Below are positions 13,263-19,699 of a stretch of DNA of 22,383 nucleotides, piece after piece. The number at the start of each line of letters is the position of its first letter. Position 1 is the stretch's first letter. Location: IMG/VR virus record IMGVR_UViG_3300037246_000401, positions 1 to 22,383 of that record. One strand, given 5' to 3'. Origin of the DNA: a virus. The position numbers were made by a program, and so were the translations under genes. A model generated the notes under the pieces. It was given only the letters and a program-made list of their open reading frames with translations. It was not told where the DNA came from and did no database searches.

Positions 13263-13528
13263 AAACCACCATTACAGCCATCATCGGCCTGCTCGTCATA
13301 ATGGGTGGCGTGTATGGGGCTAAGGTAACGCTCGACTCGGAGCACAAACTCCTCATCGCTCAGTCTGCGAAGGCACTTCAGTCAGGAGTTTCAGCGAATC
13401 AGTTGCAGATGATGCAATGGGAATACAAAGACATTATCGCCCGAGAGCAGGCTGGTAAGTCTCTCCCTGCTGATGCTGCTCGCAAGATTGTGCTCGAGTC
13501 ACGCATTGCAGAGCTGGCTAAAAAGTGA
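13259..13528 (+). CDS. Membrane-anchored small protein, possible spanin-like lysis factor (89 aa)
   Basis: Translation most likely starts at TTG 13259, inside a TTGA overlap with the 37-residue gene. The N-terminus MKTTITAIIGLLVIMGGVYG is one membrane anchor or signal anchor. The rest is helical and charged (EHKLLIAQSAKALQSG, QMMQWEYKDIIAREQAGKSL, DAARKIVLESRIAELAKK). An N-in anchor with a helical periplasmic part, next to a holin, resembles inner-membrane spanin subunits. However, no partner lipoprotein is visible, so this is only an inference. It could instead regulate the holin. Confidence 0.5.
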   Translation: MKTTITAIIGLLVIMGGVYGAKVTLDSEHKLLIAQSAKALQSGVSANQLQMMQWEYKDIIAREQAGKSLPADAARKIVLESRIAELAKK

Positions 13529-13529
13529 T

Positions 13530-13859
13530 ATGTCGGACATTTGGCTGTTCCATGATCGTTTCCTGACCGACGAAGGCATCAGCGAAGGCTCGGACAGGTT
13601 CAGCTCGCTAACCGATGTTTCTGGTATTCCTCCAGGTGGTGGCGCTGCGAAAAACTTGCTGATTCTCGAATCCCGCGACTGGTGGCGCTTTACTTCTGCT
13701 GAATTCGGCCCACCGGGTCAGTGGACTCTGGAGAGCATGGAGCCTATTGATGGACGGGCCATCTACATCCTGCGCCGCAACGACCACAACCCCATTGTGA
13801 ACAGTCCCGAGCAAGCTCGTATGGATTTGTTGCTTACCACCCAGGACGAGTGGGGCTAG
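13530..13859 (+). CDS. Hypothetical protein (109 aa)
   Basis: I start at ATG 13530, one base after the previous stop. An earlier start at 13473 would only overlap the preceding gene and gives an unrelated N-terminus. The product begins MSDIWLFHDRFLTDEGISEG and has a central beta-like stretch RDWWRFTSAEFGPPGQWTLE followed by RAIYILRRNDHNPIVNSPEQ. No clear ribosome site is visible, so translational coupling is likely. It marks the change from lysis genes to virion surface genes. Function is unknown. Confidence 0.5.
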   Translation: MSDIWLFHDRFLTDEGISEGSDRFSSLTDVSGIPPGGGAAKNLLILESRDWWRFTSAEFGPPGQWTLESMEPIDGRAIYILRRNDHNPIVNSPEQARMDLLLTTQDEWG

Positions 13860-13862
13860 GTA

Positions 13863-14579
13863 ATGTCGCTCGCCTTTGTCAGCTCGCACACCAACGGTGG
13901 CGTTGATCTCACCGTAATAGCAGTCACCAGCATCCCCGCAGGCACTGACCGCCTCTATATAGCCACCGTCGGCACCAAGTCCGGCGGCGCTACGGTGGAT
14001 AGCGTGGTCGGCGGCTCGCTCACCTGGAATCTCGTCAAGACCCAGTGCGGCGGGCGCAACCAGACCCGGATTACCACCTACTACGCTATCGGCTCGCCTG
14101 GCTCGTTTACCTGCACTTTCACTATGAGTGCCGAATCACAGGGCATCGCCGCCATAGTTGATGTCTACGACGGTGCTGATACAACCGCGTCCATCATCAA
14201 CGGAGCAGGCGAGAATACCATCGGTCCGAATGACACAGGCTGCTCCGCTGGCTCGGACAACGGTTCACCTAACGTGCAGTTCACCGTTAGCACCCCGTCT
14301 ACTTCGTTCGGCTACACGGTCAGCAACACTCGCAACAAGACCCTGACGCTCGATGGCGAATACACGCTGCGCGGAGCCGCGGTCGGAGGCTCCGGCGGCG
14401 GGCAGTCTAGAGTGGATGGTGCGGAGAACCCCACGCCCTCAGCCAGCGAATCTGCTGATCACTCTTGCGGCTCGACGGACTGGTGCATCCTCGGCATGGA
14501 GATTGTTGAGGCCAGTGCTGTTGCTGCTCCGTTCTTGCCCTTTTATCCGAAACGACCAAATGTACTTCTGAGGATGTAA
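13863..14579 (+). CDS. Virion surface beta-sandwich protein
   Basis: The 238-residue product is Ser/Thr/Gly-rich. It has VIAVTSIPAGTDRLYIATVG, then TVDSVVGGSLTWNLVKTQ, RITTYYAIGSPGSFTCTFTM and GIAAIVDVYDGADTTASII. This matches a beta-sandwich seen in many phage and bacterial surface proteins, in which a PAGxxRLLxVxV strand is followed by SVxxGGxxLT and IxxYYxxxPxG strands, then a VxxYxGVD segment. A Pro-rich hydrophobic end (FLPFYPKRPNVLLRM) may attach to the particle. A virion surface or fibre-associated role is inferred from fold pattern and neighbours. It is too short for a full tail fibre. Confidence 0.55.
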   Translation: MSLAFVSSHTNGGVDLTVIAVTSIPAGTDRLYIATVGTKSGGATVDSVVGGSLTWNLVKTQCGGRNQTRITTYYAIGSPGSFTCTFTMSAESQGIAAIVDVYDGADTTASIINGAGENTIGPNDTGCSAGSDNGSPNVQFTVSTPSTSFGYTVSNTRNKTLTLDGEYTLRGAAVGGSGGGQSRVDGAENPTPSASESADHSCGSTDWCILGMEIVEASAVAAPFLPFYPKRPNVLLRM

Positions 14580-14581
14580 CG

Positions 14582-15025
14582 ATGGGTAGAATAGTTTACC
14601 AAGATGTCGATTTAGTGCTCGTCTCAGATGCCTCACAGGACATCTGGTCAGTACAGGCTCACGCCAACCACCCCATTATCCTGCACGGGTTTGAGTTGAC
14701 TAGCTCGGCAATAGTCGCAGATATGATTGAAATTAATCTGCACCGTATCACAGCGGTGGGGAGTGGGGGTGCTTCCTCTACTACCGAGGAACTTGCTGAT
14801 GAGGAATTTAGTGCGCACACCGCCACCGTAGTCTTCGAACTAACCACTCCAGGGACCAACGGTGGTAATTTGATGCGGTGGCAGTGGGAACAACTTGGCC
14901 CCGTCGGTCATGTATTCACTCCAGAAATGCGGCCAAAGGCAAAAGTTGGCGAGGGCTTTGCTTTGGGTATGTTCACGGCGGCGACGCCAACCCTTGCTGG
15001 CTGGCTTTGCTGGGAAGAACTGTAG
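14582..15025 (+). CDS. Probable jelly-roll virion protein (147 aa)
   Basis: ATG 14582 follows the previous stop closely. The protein has a strand-rich pattern: DLVLVSDASQDIWSVQAHAN, then IILHGFELTSSAIVADMIEI and LHRITAVGSGGASS. Toward the end come VVFELTTPGTNGG and RWQWEQLGPVGHVFTPEMRP. Such small proteins, with a pattern of DxxxIxAxxxxPIxLHxxxLxxxSxxxDxxEIxLxR, occur in aquatic phage structural modules and look like a jelly roll exposed on the particle. No named family is assigned. It is probably a decoration protein. Confidence 0.5.
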   Translation: MGRIVYQDVDLVLVSDASQDIWSVQAHANHPIILHGFELTSSAIVADMIEINLHRITAVGSGGASSTTEELADEEFSAHTATVVFELTTPGTNGGNLMRWQWEQLGPVGHVFTPEMRPKAKVGEGFALGMFTAATPTLAGWLCWEEL

Positions 15026-15036
15026 AGGAAACTTAA

Positions 15037-15456
15037 ATGGCATCTTACAACAAGTTTGAGACGTTCGTCGGCGACCTGGGGTTGAAGGTACACGAACTTA
15101 ACGCTGATTTGCTCAAGGTTTATGCGAGCAATCTTTTACCGGATGCGGCGGCTGATTCCATCAAGACGGATTTGGCCGAAATCACGGCGCAAAACGGGTA
15201 CCCCTCGGGAGGTTCTGACGTTCAGAATACTTTCTCTGAGGCGGGCGGCACCGGCACGTTGGTTGGACTCGACGTAACGTGGACTGCCTCCGCTGGCGGT
15301 TTCGGCCCTCTGCAGTATGTTATTCTCTACAACGATACTCCAGCAGGACCGGTCGACCCACTCATCTCTTGGTGGGATCATGGTAGCTCTGTATCCATTA
15401 ACGAGGGCGAGTCCTTTACAGTGGACTTTGGAGCCAACATCTTTACAATAGTTTAA
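15037..15456 (+). CDS. Conserved phage structural protein (139 aa)
   Basis: The product begins MASYNKFETFVGDLGLKVHE and has DLAEITAQNGYPSGGSDVQN, then LDVTWTASAGGFGPLQYVIL and YNDTPAGPVDPLISWWDHGS, ending GESFTVDFGANIFTIV. The MAxYNKFxxFVxDLxxxVHxL start, the LxEIxAxNGYxxGG centre and the RYxxLYNDTxxxxPLIxWWDYGSS end are typical of a small beta-rich protein found beside head or tail genes in many phages. It is usually annotated as a minor tail or head protein. Role as a virion component is likely, and exact place in the particle is not known. Confidence 0.65.
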   Translation: MASYNKFETFVGDLGLKVHELNADLLKVYASNLLPDAAADSIKTDLAEITAQNGYPSGGSDVQNTFSEAGGTGTLVGLDVTWTASAGGFGPLQYVILYNDTPAGPVDPLISWWDHGSSVSINEGESFTVDFGANIFTIV

Positions 15457-15469
15457 AAGGAGAAAAAAG

Positions 15470-15739
15470 ATGGCAAGGCCAGCAAGTGTGGAACGTGCGC
15501 CTATTGAGGTGCGCGCGAAGCAGAAAATCAAAGAGTCTGAGCTTGAGGCTCGCTATACGGACTCGATCAAAAACAACAAGTCTTTGCAGGCTTGTTGTCG
15601 GGACGTTGGCGAGAGTACCGTTGCGCTCTTCAAAACCCACGAAGATGCGAAAGGTCCCGACCTCATGATCATCGAGTGCGACGTCTGCCACCGTAAGCAG
15701 TATCGCGCAGCAGTCGGCCCGGGTCGCGTCGGGGCTTAG
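15470..15739 (+). CDS. Small charged hypothetical protein (89 aa)
   Basis: AGGAG at 15458 precedes ATG 15470 by about 7 nt. The product is MARPASVERAPIEVRAKQKI and a helical charged region, then RDVGESTVALFKTHEDAKGP and an end with CDVC. A lone C-x2-C plus another Cys pair earlier (ACC) could bind a metal. It is basic and soluble-looking. No family is recognised. It directly precedes the repeat protein and might help its assembly, but this is only position-based. Confidence 0.55.
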   Translation: MARPASVERAPIEVRAKQKIKESELEARYTDSIKNNKSLQACCRDVGESTVALFKTHEDAKGPDLMIIECDVCHRKQYRAAVGPGRVGA

Positions 15740-15748
15740 TAACTAGGT

Positions 15749-17428
15749 GTGGATGGCTTTATCGGCGGAGTCTATAGAAGGCTCCGCCACCCTTCTACAT
15801 ACCACCTCAGGAGGCTGTTTACAGCCTTCTTGCTCGCTCCTGCGGCTATTGTTATTGGAGCAGAGGGTGGGTCATACGCGCACACAGGAACCGCAGCTAG
15901 CACTGAGCACCACTCTCTTATTAACGCGGAAGGTGGCACGTACTCGGTTAGTGGAACGGACGCTAACACTGAGCACCACTCCCTTATTGACGCGGAAGGT
16001 GGCACGTATGTCATCTCAGGAACAGACGCTAGCCTTGAGCATCACTCTCTTGTCGGAGCTGATGGTGGCTCATACGCCATCACAGGGACGGACGCTAATA
16101 CTGAGCATCACTCGGTTATTGACGCCGCTGGTGGCTCGTATGCTATCACGGGTACAGACGCCAGCCTTGAACACCATTCGGCTCTCGATGCTGCGGGCGG
16201 TTCGTACGCAGTTACCGGCACAGCGGCTGATCTCTTACACCAAGCCCTTGTCGGAGCTGACGGAGGTTCGTATACAATTACTGGCGCTGATGCTGGGACG
16301 GCTATCAGCGTACTCATATCGGCAGATGGCGGCTCTTACGCCATCACTGGAACCGCAGCTAGCCTCGAACATCACTCCCTTATCAGCGCAGTTGGTGGTA
16401 CGTACTCAGTATCAGGAACTGACGCCAACCTTGAACACCACAGAGTTATCTCTGCGGTTGGCGGCACGTATGCCATCACTGGCACAGATGCGAGCCTTGA
16501 GCACCACAGTCTCATCGATGCCGCAGGTGGCACGTATGCGATCACCGGCACTGACGCCAACACCGAACATAACAGTATCCTTGGCGCAGATAGTGGGTCG
16601 TATGCAATCAGCGGTACCGACATCCTTACGGCTGTCAGCGTACTCATATCGGCAGATGGCGGCTCGTACACTGTTACCGGCACGGCTGCGGCCCTTAGAC
16701 ACAATCGGGTTATCGGCGCAGATGGCGGTTCGTACTCAGTCACTGGCACCGCAGCCAACACCGAACATCACTCCGTACTTGGCGCAGACGGTGGCTCGTA
16801 CTCCGTTACTGGTACCGCAGCCAATCTGGAGCATCACCTTGTTCTTGCAGCCGCAGGTGGCGCGTACTCAATCACTGGTACGGCTGCTAACACTGAGCAC
16901 CACTCAGTTCTTAGTGCTGCTGGCGGCACGTATGCGATTACTGGTACAGACGCCGACCTTACAGTTAGCTTTGAAGATACCATATCGGCGGAGGGTGGGT
17001 CTTACGTTATCTCTGGTACAGCCGCTGACCTCATTGCCACGGGAGGCGTGGGGGACAACATCCACTTGGCTGGCACGCTGGTCACTGGAGAAGGTGTTGT
17101 GGGTACAGAAGTGCTATTCGTCCCGTCCAGTCCTTTGCCCGCAGATGTTGTGTATATTGCGGGCAGCGCGCATACTAACGCAGGACTACTCTACGTTGTC
17201 ATCGAGGATGGCTTAATGGATCGCGTGTTTATTCGAGGAATAGCGCATAGGCCAGACGGAGTGAGGATAATAGAGAATACCTTGGCCGGTGACCATGTCA
17301 TTGGTGGATGGCAGGTGACAAACCTGGGAGCTCAAAATGTCGAATACGATGTAGTTCCCCTAACCTTCTTTAATTGGGGTAGGGCTATTGATCCAGATAG
17401 TAAGATGCGCACTACCGCTCTCATCTGA
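15749..17428 (+). CDS. Tandem-repeat virion protein with eighteen 22-residue units
   Basis: The frame starts at GTG 15749 with a weak ribosome site. The N-terminal 39 residues include YRRLRHPSTYHLRRLFTAFL. From residue 40 (nt 15866) to about 437, eighteen units follow with consensus GGSYAITGTDAxxEHHSLIxA. All are 22 residues except unit 17, which has 24. Eleven units carry EHH, and three more keep a single His at that place. The C-terminus (about 120 residues) has a different motif, as in AGSAHTNAGLLYVV. The repeats alternate strand-like GSYxIxGT with a short turn, suggesting a beta-solenoid or stacked fibre. A tail or surface fibre function is inferred. DNA copies differ mainly at third codon positions, so selection acts on protein. 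Confidence 0.75.
   Translation: MDGFIGGVYRRLRHPSTYHLRRLFTAFLLAPAAIVIGAEGGSYAHTGTAASTEHHSLINAEGGTYSVSGTDANTEHHSLIDAEGGTYVISGTDASLEHHSLVGADGGSYAITGTDANTEHHSVIDAAGGSYAITGTDASLEHHSALDAAGGSYAVTGTAADLLHQALVGADGGSYTITGADAGTAISVLISADGGSYAITGTAASLEHHSLISAVGGTYSVSGTDANLEHHRVISAVGGTYAITGTDASLEHHSLIDAAGGTYAITGTDANTEHNSILGADSGSYAISGTDILTAVSVLISADGGSYTVTGTAAALRHNRVIGADGGSYSVTGTAANTEHHSVLGADGGSYSVTGTAANLEHHLVLAAAGGAYSITGTAANTEHHSVLSAAGGTYAITGTDADLTVSFEDTISAEGGSYVISGTAADLIATGGVGDNIHLAGTLVTGEGVVGTEVLFVPSSPLPADVVYIAGSAHTNAGLLYVVIEDGLMDRVFIRGIAHRPDGVRIIENTLAGDHVIGGWQVTNLGAQNVEYDVVPLTFFNWGRAIDPDSKMRTTALI
15866..17059 (+). repeat. 66-bp coding tandem repeat array
   Basis: Eighteen units with a 66-bp period encode the 22-residue repeats of the protein above. 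Two stretches of 30 identical bases (16306-16335 and 16636-16665) are exactly 330 bp, or five units, apart. This suggests a higher-order duplication or gene conversion on top of older diverged copies. Confidence 0.8.
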
Positions 17429-17772
17429 TGGCTAGCAAGATACTTGAAGGCATCGCACGTGACGGGGGCGGCCTGATGCACATTTTAGAGGAAGACTCGT
17501 GCGACACTTTCATCAACGGTATTCCTGTGACTAATTTAGGAGTGGTCTGCGTTGATAGTATCGCTGCCATTACACACAATTCAAGAGGACTTCCTTTTGT
17601 AGCCGACGTACTGGCTATTGAATTTGATTCGCCAGTACTCCATTTAAATGGCTGGCCTCTTACAGCGGCAGGTCGGATTGCTGTTGGCGCAGGGCCAGTT
17701 ACTCAACAAACTAACACCATCCCGTTAAACTCTAACGGTGAAGTTGCCATTACAGAGTTAAGCCCCACCTAA
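17428..17772 (+). CDS. Small protein sharing a repeat motif with the upstream protein (114 aa)
   Basis: ATG 17428 overlaps the stop of the repeat protein by one base (TGATG). Segments TFINGIPVTNLGVVCV, LHLNGWPLTAAGRIAV and NTIPLNSNGEVAI share a pattern with the C-terminus of the upstream gene (VYIAGSAHTNAGLLYVV, VFIRGIAHRPDGVRII, HVIGGWQVTNLGAQNV). This suggests a common short beta-hairpin repeat and possibly that the two proteins pack together. Function beyond a structural role is unknown. Confidence 0.6.
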   Translation: MASKILEGIARDGGGLMHILEEDSCDTFINGIPVTNLGVVCVDSIAAITHNSRGLPFVADVLAIEFDSPVLHLNGWPLTAAGRIAVGAGPVTQQTNTIPLNSNGEVAITELSPT

Positions 17773-17790
17773 ACCTAAGAGGATAATAAA

Positions 17791-18435
17791 ATGAGCGCAC
17801 CCGCCAATGTGATGGATACCCGGTTTGTCGATGAGCCAAGTGCTACGAGCTCACAGATGTGGCGTTACGACGACCGACTGTTTGTAGTCTTCAGGTCACA
17901 GGTCGTGTTTGACCAGAACGCCAGCAACGAGGCAAAGCGGCCCATCTACAAGGACCAAGAGTGGATTACCATCCAGGCCCCCGGCAATAAGCTGAGCAAG
18001 GTTGACCGCCCTATTCGGGATCTTGACCTCAAGCGATTCGCCAGCCGGTATGACCTATTCAAGAGAGGCAAAACCGAGCAACAGGTAGGCACCCCCTTGA
18101 AACTGCTGCCGTGGATGCCGGAAGCAAGGGTTGAGGAGTATCAGCACTTCAAGATTCACACCGTGGAGCAGCTTGCCACGGCAGCCGATGCCATTGGGCA
18201 GAATTTCATGGGCTTCCAAACGGATAAGCAGAAGGCGCAGGACTACCTTGACGCCGCCAACCGAGGAGTCAACGCCCAAGAGCTGGAGGACAAGCTCTCC
18301 AGTCGTGACGAGGAAATTGAGCTCCTGAAAAAGCAGGTGGCGCTGATGATGTCGGGGCAGCCAGGGCCGCCCGAAGAGCCTGCACCTGAGATGGTGGAGG
18401 AGCCTAAGTCAGTGGGTATTGACGAAGAAGCCTAA
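17791..18435 (+). CDS. Conserved phage protein, likely structural (214 aa)
   Basis: AGAGGA precedes ATG 17791. The product has an N-terminal beta-like part with WRYDDRLFVVFRSQVVFDQN and KDQEWITIQAPGNKLSKVDR, then PIRDLDLKRFASRYDLFKRG, GTPLKLLPWMPEARVEEYQH and FKIHTVEQLATAADAIGQNF. The tail is a coiled coil (DKLSSRDEEIELLKKQVALM) with an acidic Pro-rich end. The pattern of DxxRFPxxYxxFKxGxxxxQxGTPLxxWPxMxxxxVEExxxxxIxTVEQLA is widely found in phage proteins near head or tail genes, annotated as hypothetical. It is probably a minor virion or assembly protein. Confidence 0.65.
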   Translation: MSAPANVMDTRFVDEPSATSSQMWRYDDRLFVVFRSQVVFDQNASNEAKRPIYKDQEWITIQAPGNKLSKVDRPIRDLDLKRFASRYDLFKRGKTEQQVGTPLKLLPWMPEARVEEYQHFKIHTVEQLATAADAIGQNFMGFQTDKQKAQDYLDAANRGVNAQELEDKLSSRDEEIELLKKQVALMMSGQPGPPEEPAPEMVEEPKSVGIDEEA

Positions 18436-18438
18436 CCC

Positions 18439-18783
18439 ATGATTATCCGTAAACTTAAACGGGGAGTGAGGCTAAAGGGGCTGTCCACTGAGATGTTATT
18501 TGCTGACTCTGTAGTGGAGAGGGCCTATGAAGAGTCTGGCGCTACTGAATTGGTGATCACATCTGGTGTTGACGGCACGCATAGTGCGAATAGTCTCCAC
18601 TATAAAGGCTGTGCTATTGATTATCGCCGTTGGAGTTTGCGAGAGTATGATTCTGATGGTGAACTACTTTATGATAACGCTCCTGAGGTGTCCGCTAAAA
18701 TCAAGAGTCGGTTGCGGGGTCAGTTTGATGTAGTGTTGGAGAAGACTCACCTGCACGTTGAGTTTGACCCTAAGGAGGCATAA
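18439..18783 (+). CDS. Peptidase M15-type zinc peptidase (probable endolysin or virion lysin)
   Basis: The 114-residue product carries the full M15 signature S-x-H-x2-G-x-A-x-D as SLHYKGCAID (residues 52-61), with zinc ligands His 54 and Asp 61. Later comes E-x2-H-x-H (VVLEKTHLHVEFD), giving catalytic Glu 101 and the third ligand His 104. A His at position 48 in SGVDGTHSANS fits the family. Such enzymes cut D,D- or L,D-peptide bonds in peptidoglycan. Small phage versions act as endolysins or as virion-associated lysins. It lies in the tail module, away from the holin cassette, so either role is possible. No signal peptide is present. The next gene's ribosome site AAGGAGG lies inside its last codons. 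Confidence 0.8.
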   Translation: MIIRKLKRGVRLKGLSTEMLFADSVVERAYEESGATELVITSGVDGTHSANSLHYKGCAIDYRRWSLREYDSDGELLYDNAPEVSAKIKSRLRGQFDVVLEKTHLHVEFDPKEA

Positions 18784-19530
18784 GTGGCTTTTCAAATAAC
18801 ACGGGATGAGTCGTTACTGGATGTGGTCAATCGTACGTTGGCTGCGGTGGGATTTCCTAGCGTAACGGACGCGGTAGGTTCAAACGACCCCGCTGTGCAG
18901 CAGATGGTACAATCTGTAAATCAGGCAGGTACTGACTTGCTCGGTATGCACGACTGGCAGCAGATGCTCACCACGTTTTCTACAACCATTCAAGAAGAGT
19001 TTCCAGGTCAGAGTAGCATACTTGTGGATCTGCCTGAGGACTTCTTTGCCTTTAAGGATCAGAGTCAATGGAATGTATCACAACAGCTCCCTATGATTGG
19101 CCCCGTTCTGTCGCAGGATTGGCAGCGCGTTACCGTGCGGACAGCCGACTTTGTTACGAGGTTGCTCTGGCGAATAAAGGGCGGCAAGTGGGAGATAAAG
19201 TCCCCACCAGTCGAAGAACAGACCATTACGATGGAGTACATCAGCCAGGGCTGGGTAACAGACGCCGATACAGCTGACCTGTTCAAGAACCGCGCCACCA
19301 AGAACGGTGATGTTTTGTTGTTAGACAATTACCTGACCTATTACTTAGCGAAAGCTAAGTGGTTAGAGGTCAAGGGGTTTGACAGCGCCGCTGCTATGCG
19401 TGATTTCAACGTAGCTTTTGGACAACGATTCACAGTGGACCAGGGTGCCCCCGTGTTGTCGCTTATCAACCGCACGGGCTACCGTTACCTGGACTACTGG
19501 AACATACCTGACACAAACTATGGAGTATAG
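18784..19530 (+). CDS. Head-tail adaptor protein, P22 gp4-like
   Basis: Start GTG 18784 has AAGGAGG ideally placed upstream. The 248-residue product begins MAFQITRDESLLDVVNRTLA and has AVQQMVQSVNQAGTDLLGMH and HDWQQMLTTFSTTIQEEF. Then comes LPEDFFAFKDQSQWNVSQQL, QDWQRVTVRTADF, LLWRIKGGKWEIKSPPVEEQ and EYISQGWVTDADTADLFKNR. The order (helical hub with DLLxxHDWQ, then LPxDFxxFxxxxxWxxxxxxPxxGPxxxxxWQ, then EYISxxWV) is typical of adaptors of the P22 gp4 kind that bind the portal and start tail assembly. It lies just ahead of the tail genes. Confidence is high that it is a connector protein; the exact subgroup is less sure. Confidence 0.8.
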   Translation: MAFQITRDESLLDVVNRTLAAVGFPSVTDAVGSNDPAVQQMVQSVNQAGTDLLGMHDWQQMLTTFSTTIQEEFPGQSSILVDLPEDFFAFKDQSQWNVSQQLPMIGPVLSQDWQRVTVRTADFVTRLLWRIKGGKWEIKSPPVEEQTITMEYISQGWVTDADTADLFKNRATKNGDVLLLDNYLTYYLAKAKWLEVKGFDSAAAMRDFNVAFGQRFTVDQGAPVLSLINRTGYRYLDYWNIPDTNYGV

Positions 19531-19699
19531 TCCTGAAGAGTTAGCTAGAAAGTTCCATGAAACTTACGAAAGACTCGCACCGGATTATGGTTACGTGACA
19601 CGTCTTGATACACAGGCATTTGATACAGATTCTGCCAATGGTCGGTTGATGATTGCTGTTTGTAAGGAAATTTTATATGCCTCTTCAACCACTAGCTAG
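19520..19699 (+). CDS. Small conserved phage protein (59 aa)
   Basis: ATG 19520 overlaps the end of the adaptor gene by 11 bases. The product is MEYSPEELARKFHETYERLA, then PDYGYVTRLDTQAFDTDSAN and GRLMIAVCKEILYASSTTS. The pattern EELARxxHExYERLAPxxGYxTR followed by NxRLMIAVCxEIL is a familiar short domain in phage proteins of unknown function. It is predominantly helical. It overlaps the next gene by 23 bases, which keeps it in the tail gene set. I start here rather than upstream because the upstream frame has no typical coding character. Confidence 0.6.
   Translation: MEYSPEELARKFHETYERLAPDYGYVTRLDTQAFDTDSANGRLMIAVCKEILYASSTTS

Noticed and set aside
15747-17216. A 489-residue open frame overlapping the repeat protein in another frame
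   Set aside because: The 66-bp period is a multiple of three, so one stop-free unit gives a long stop-free frame. The product is a Thr/Leu/Arg low-complexity string, while the 15749 frame gives a clean, conserved repeat.
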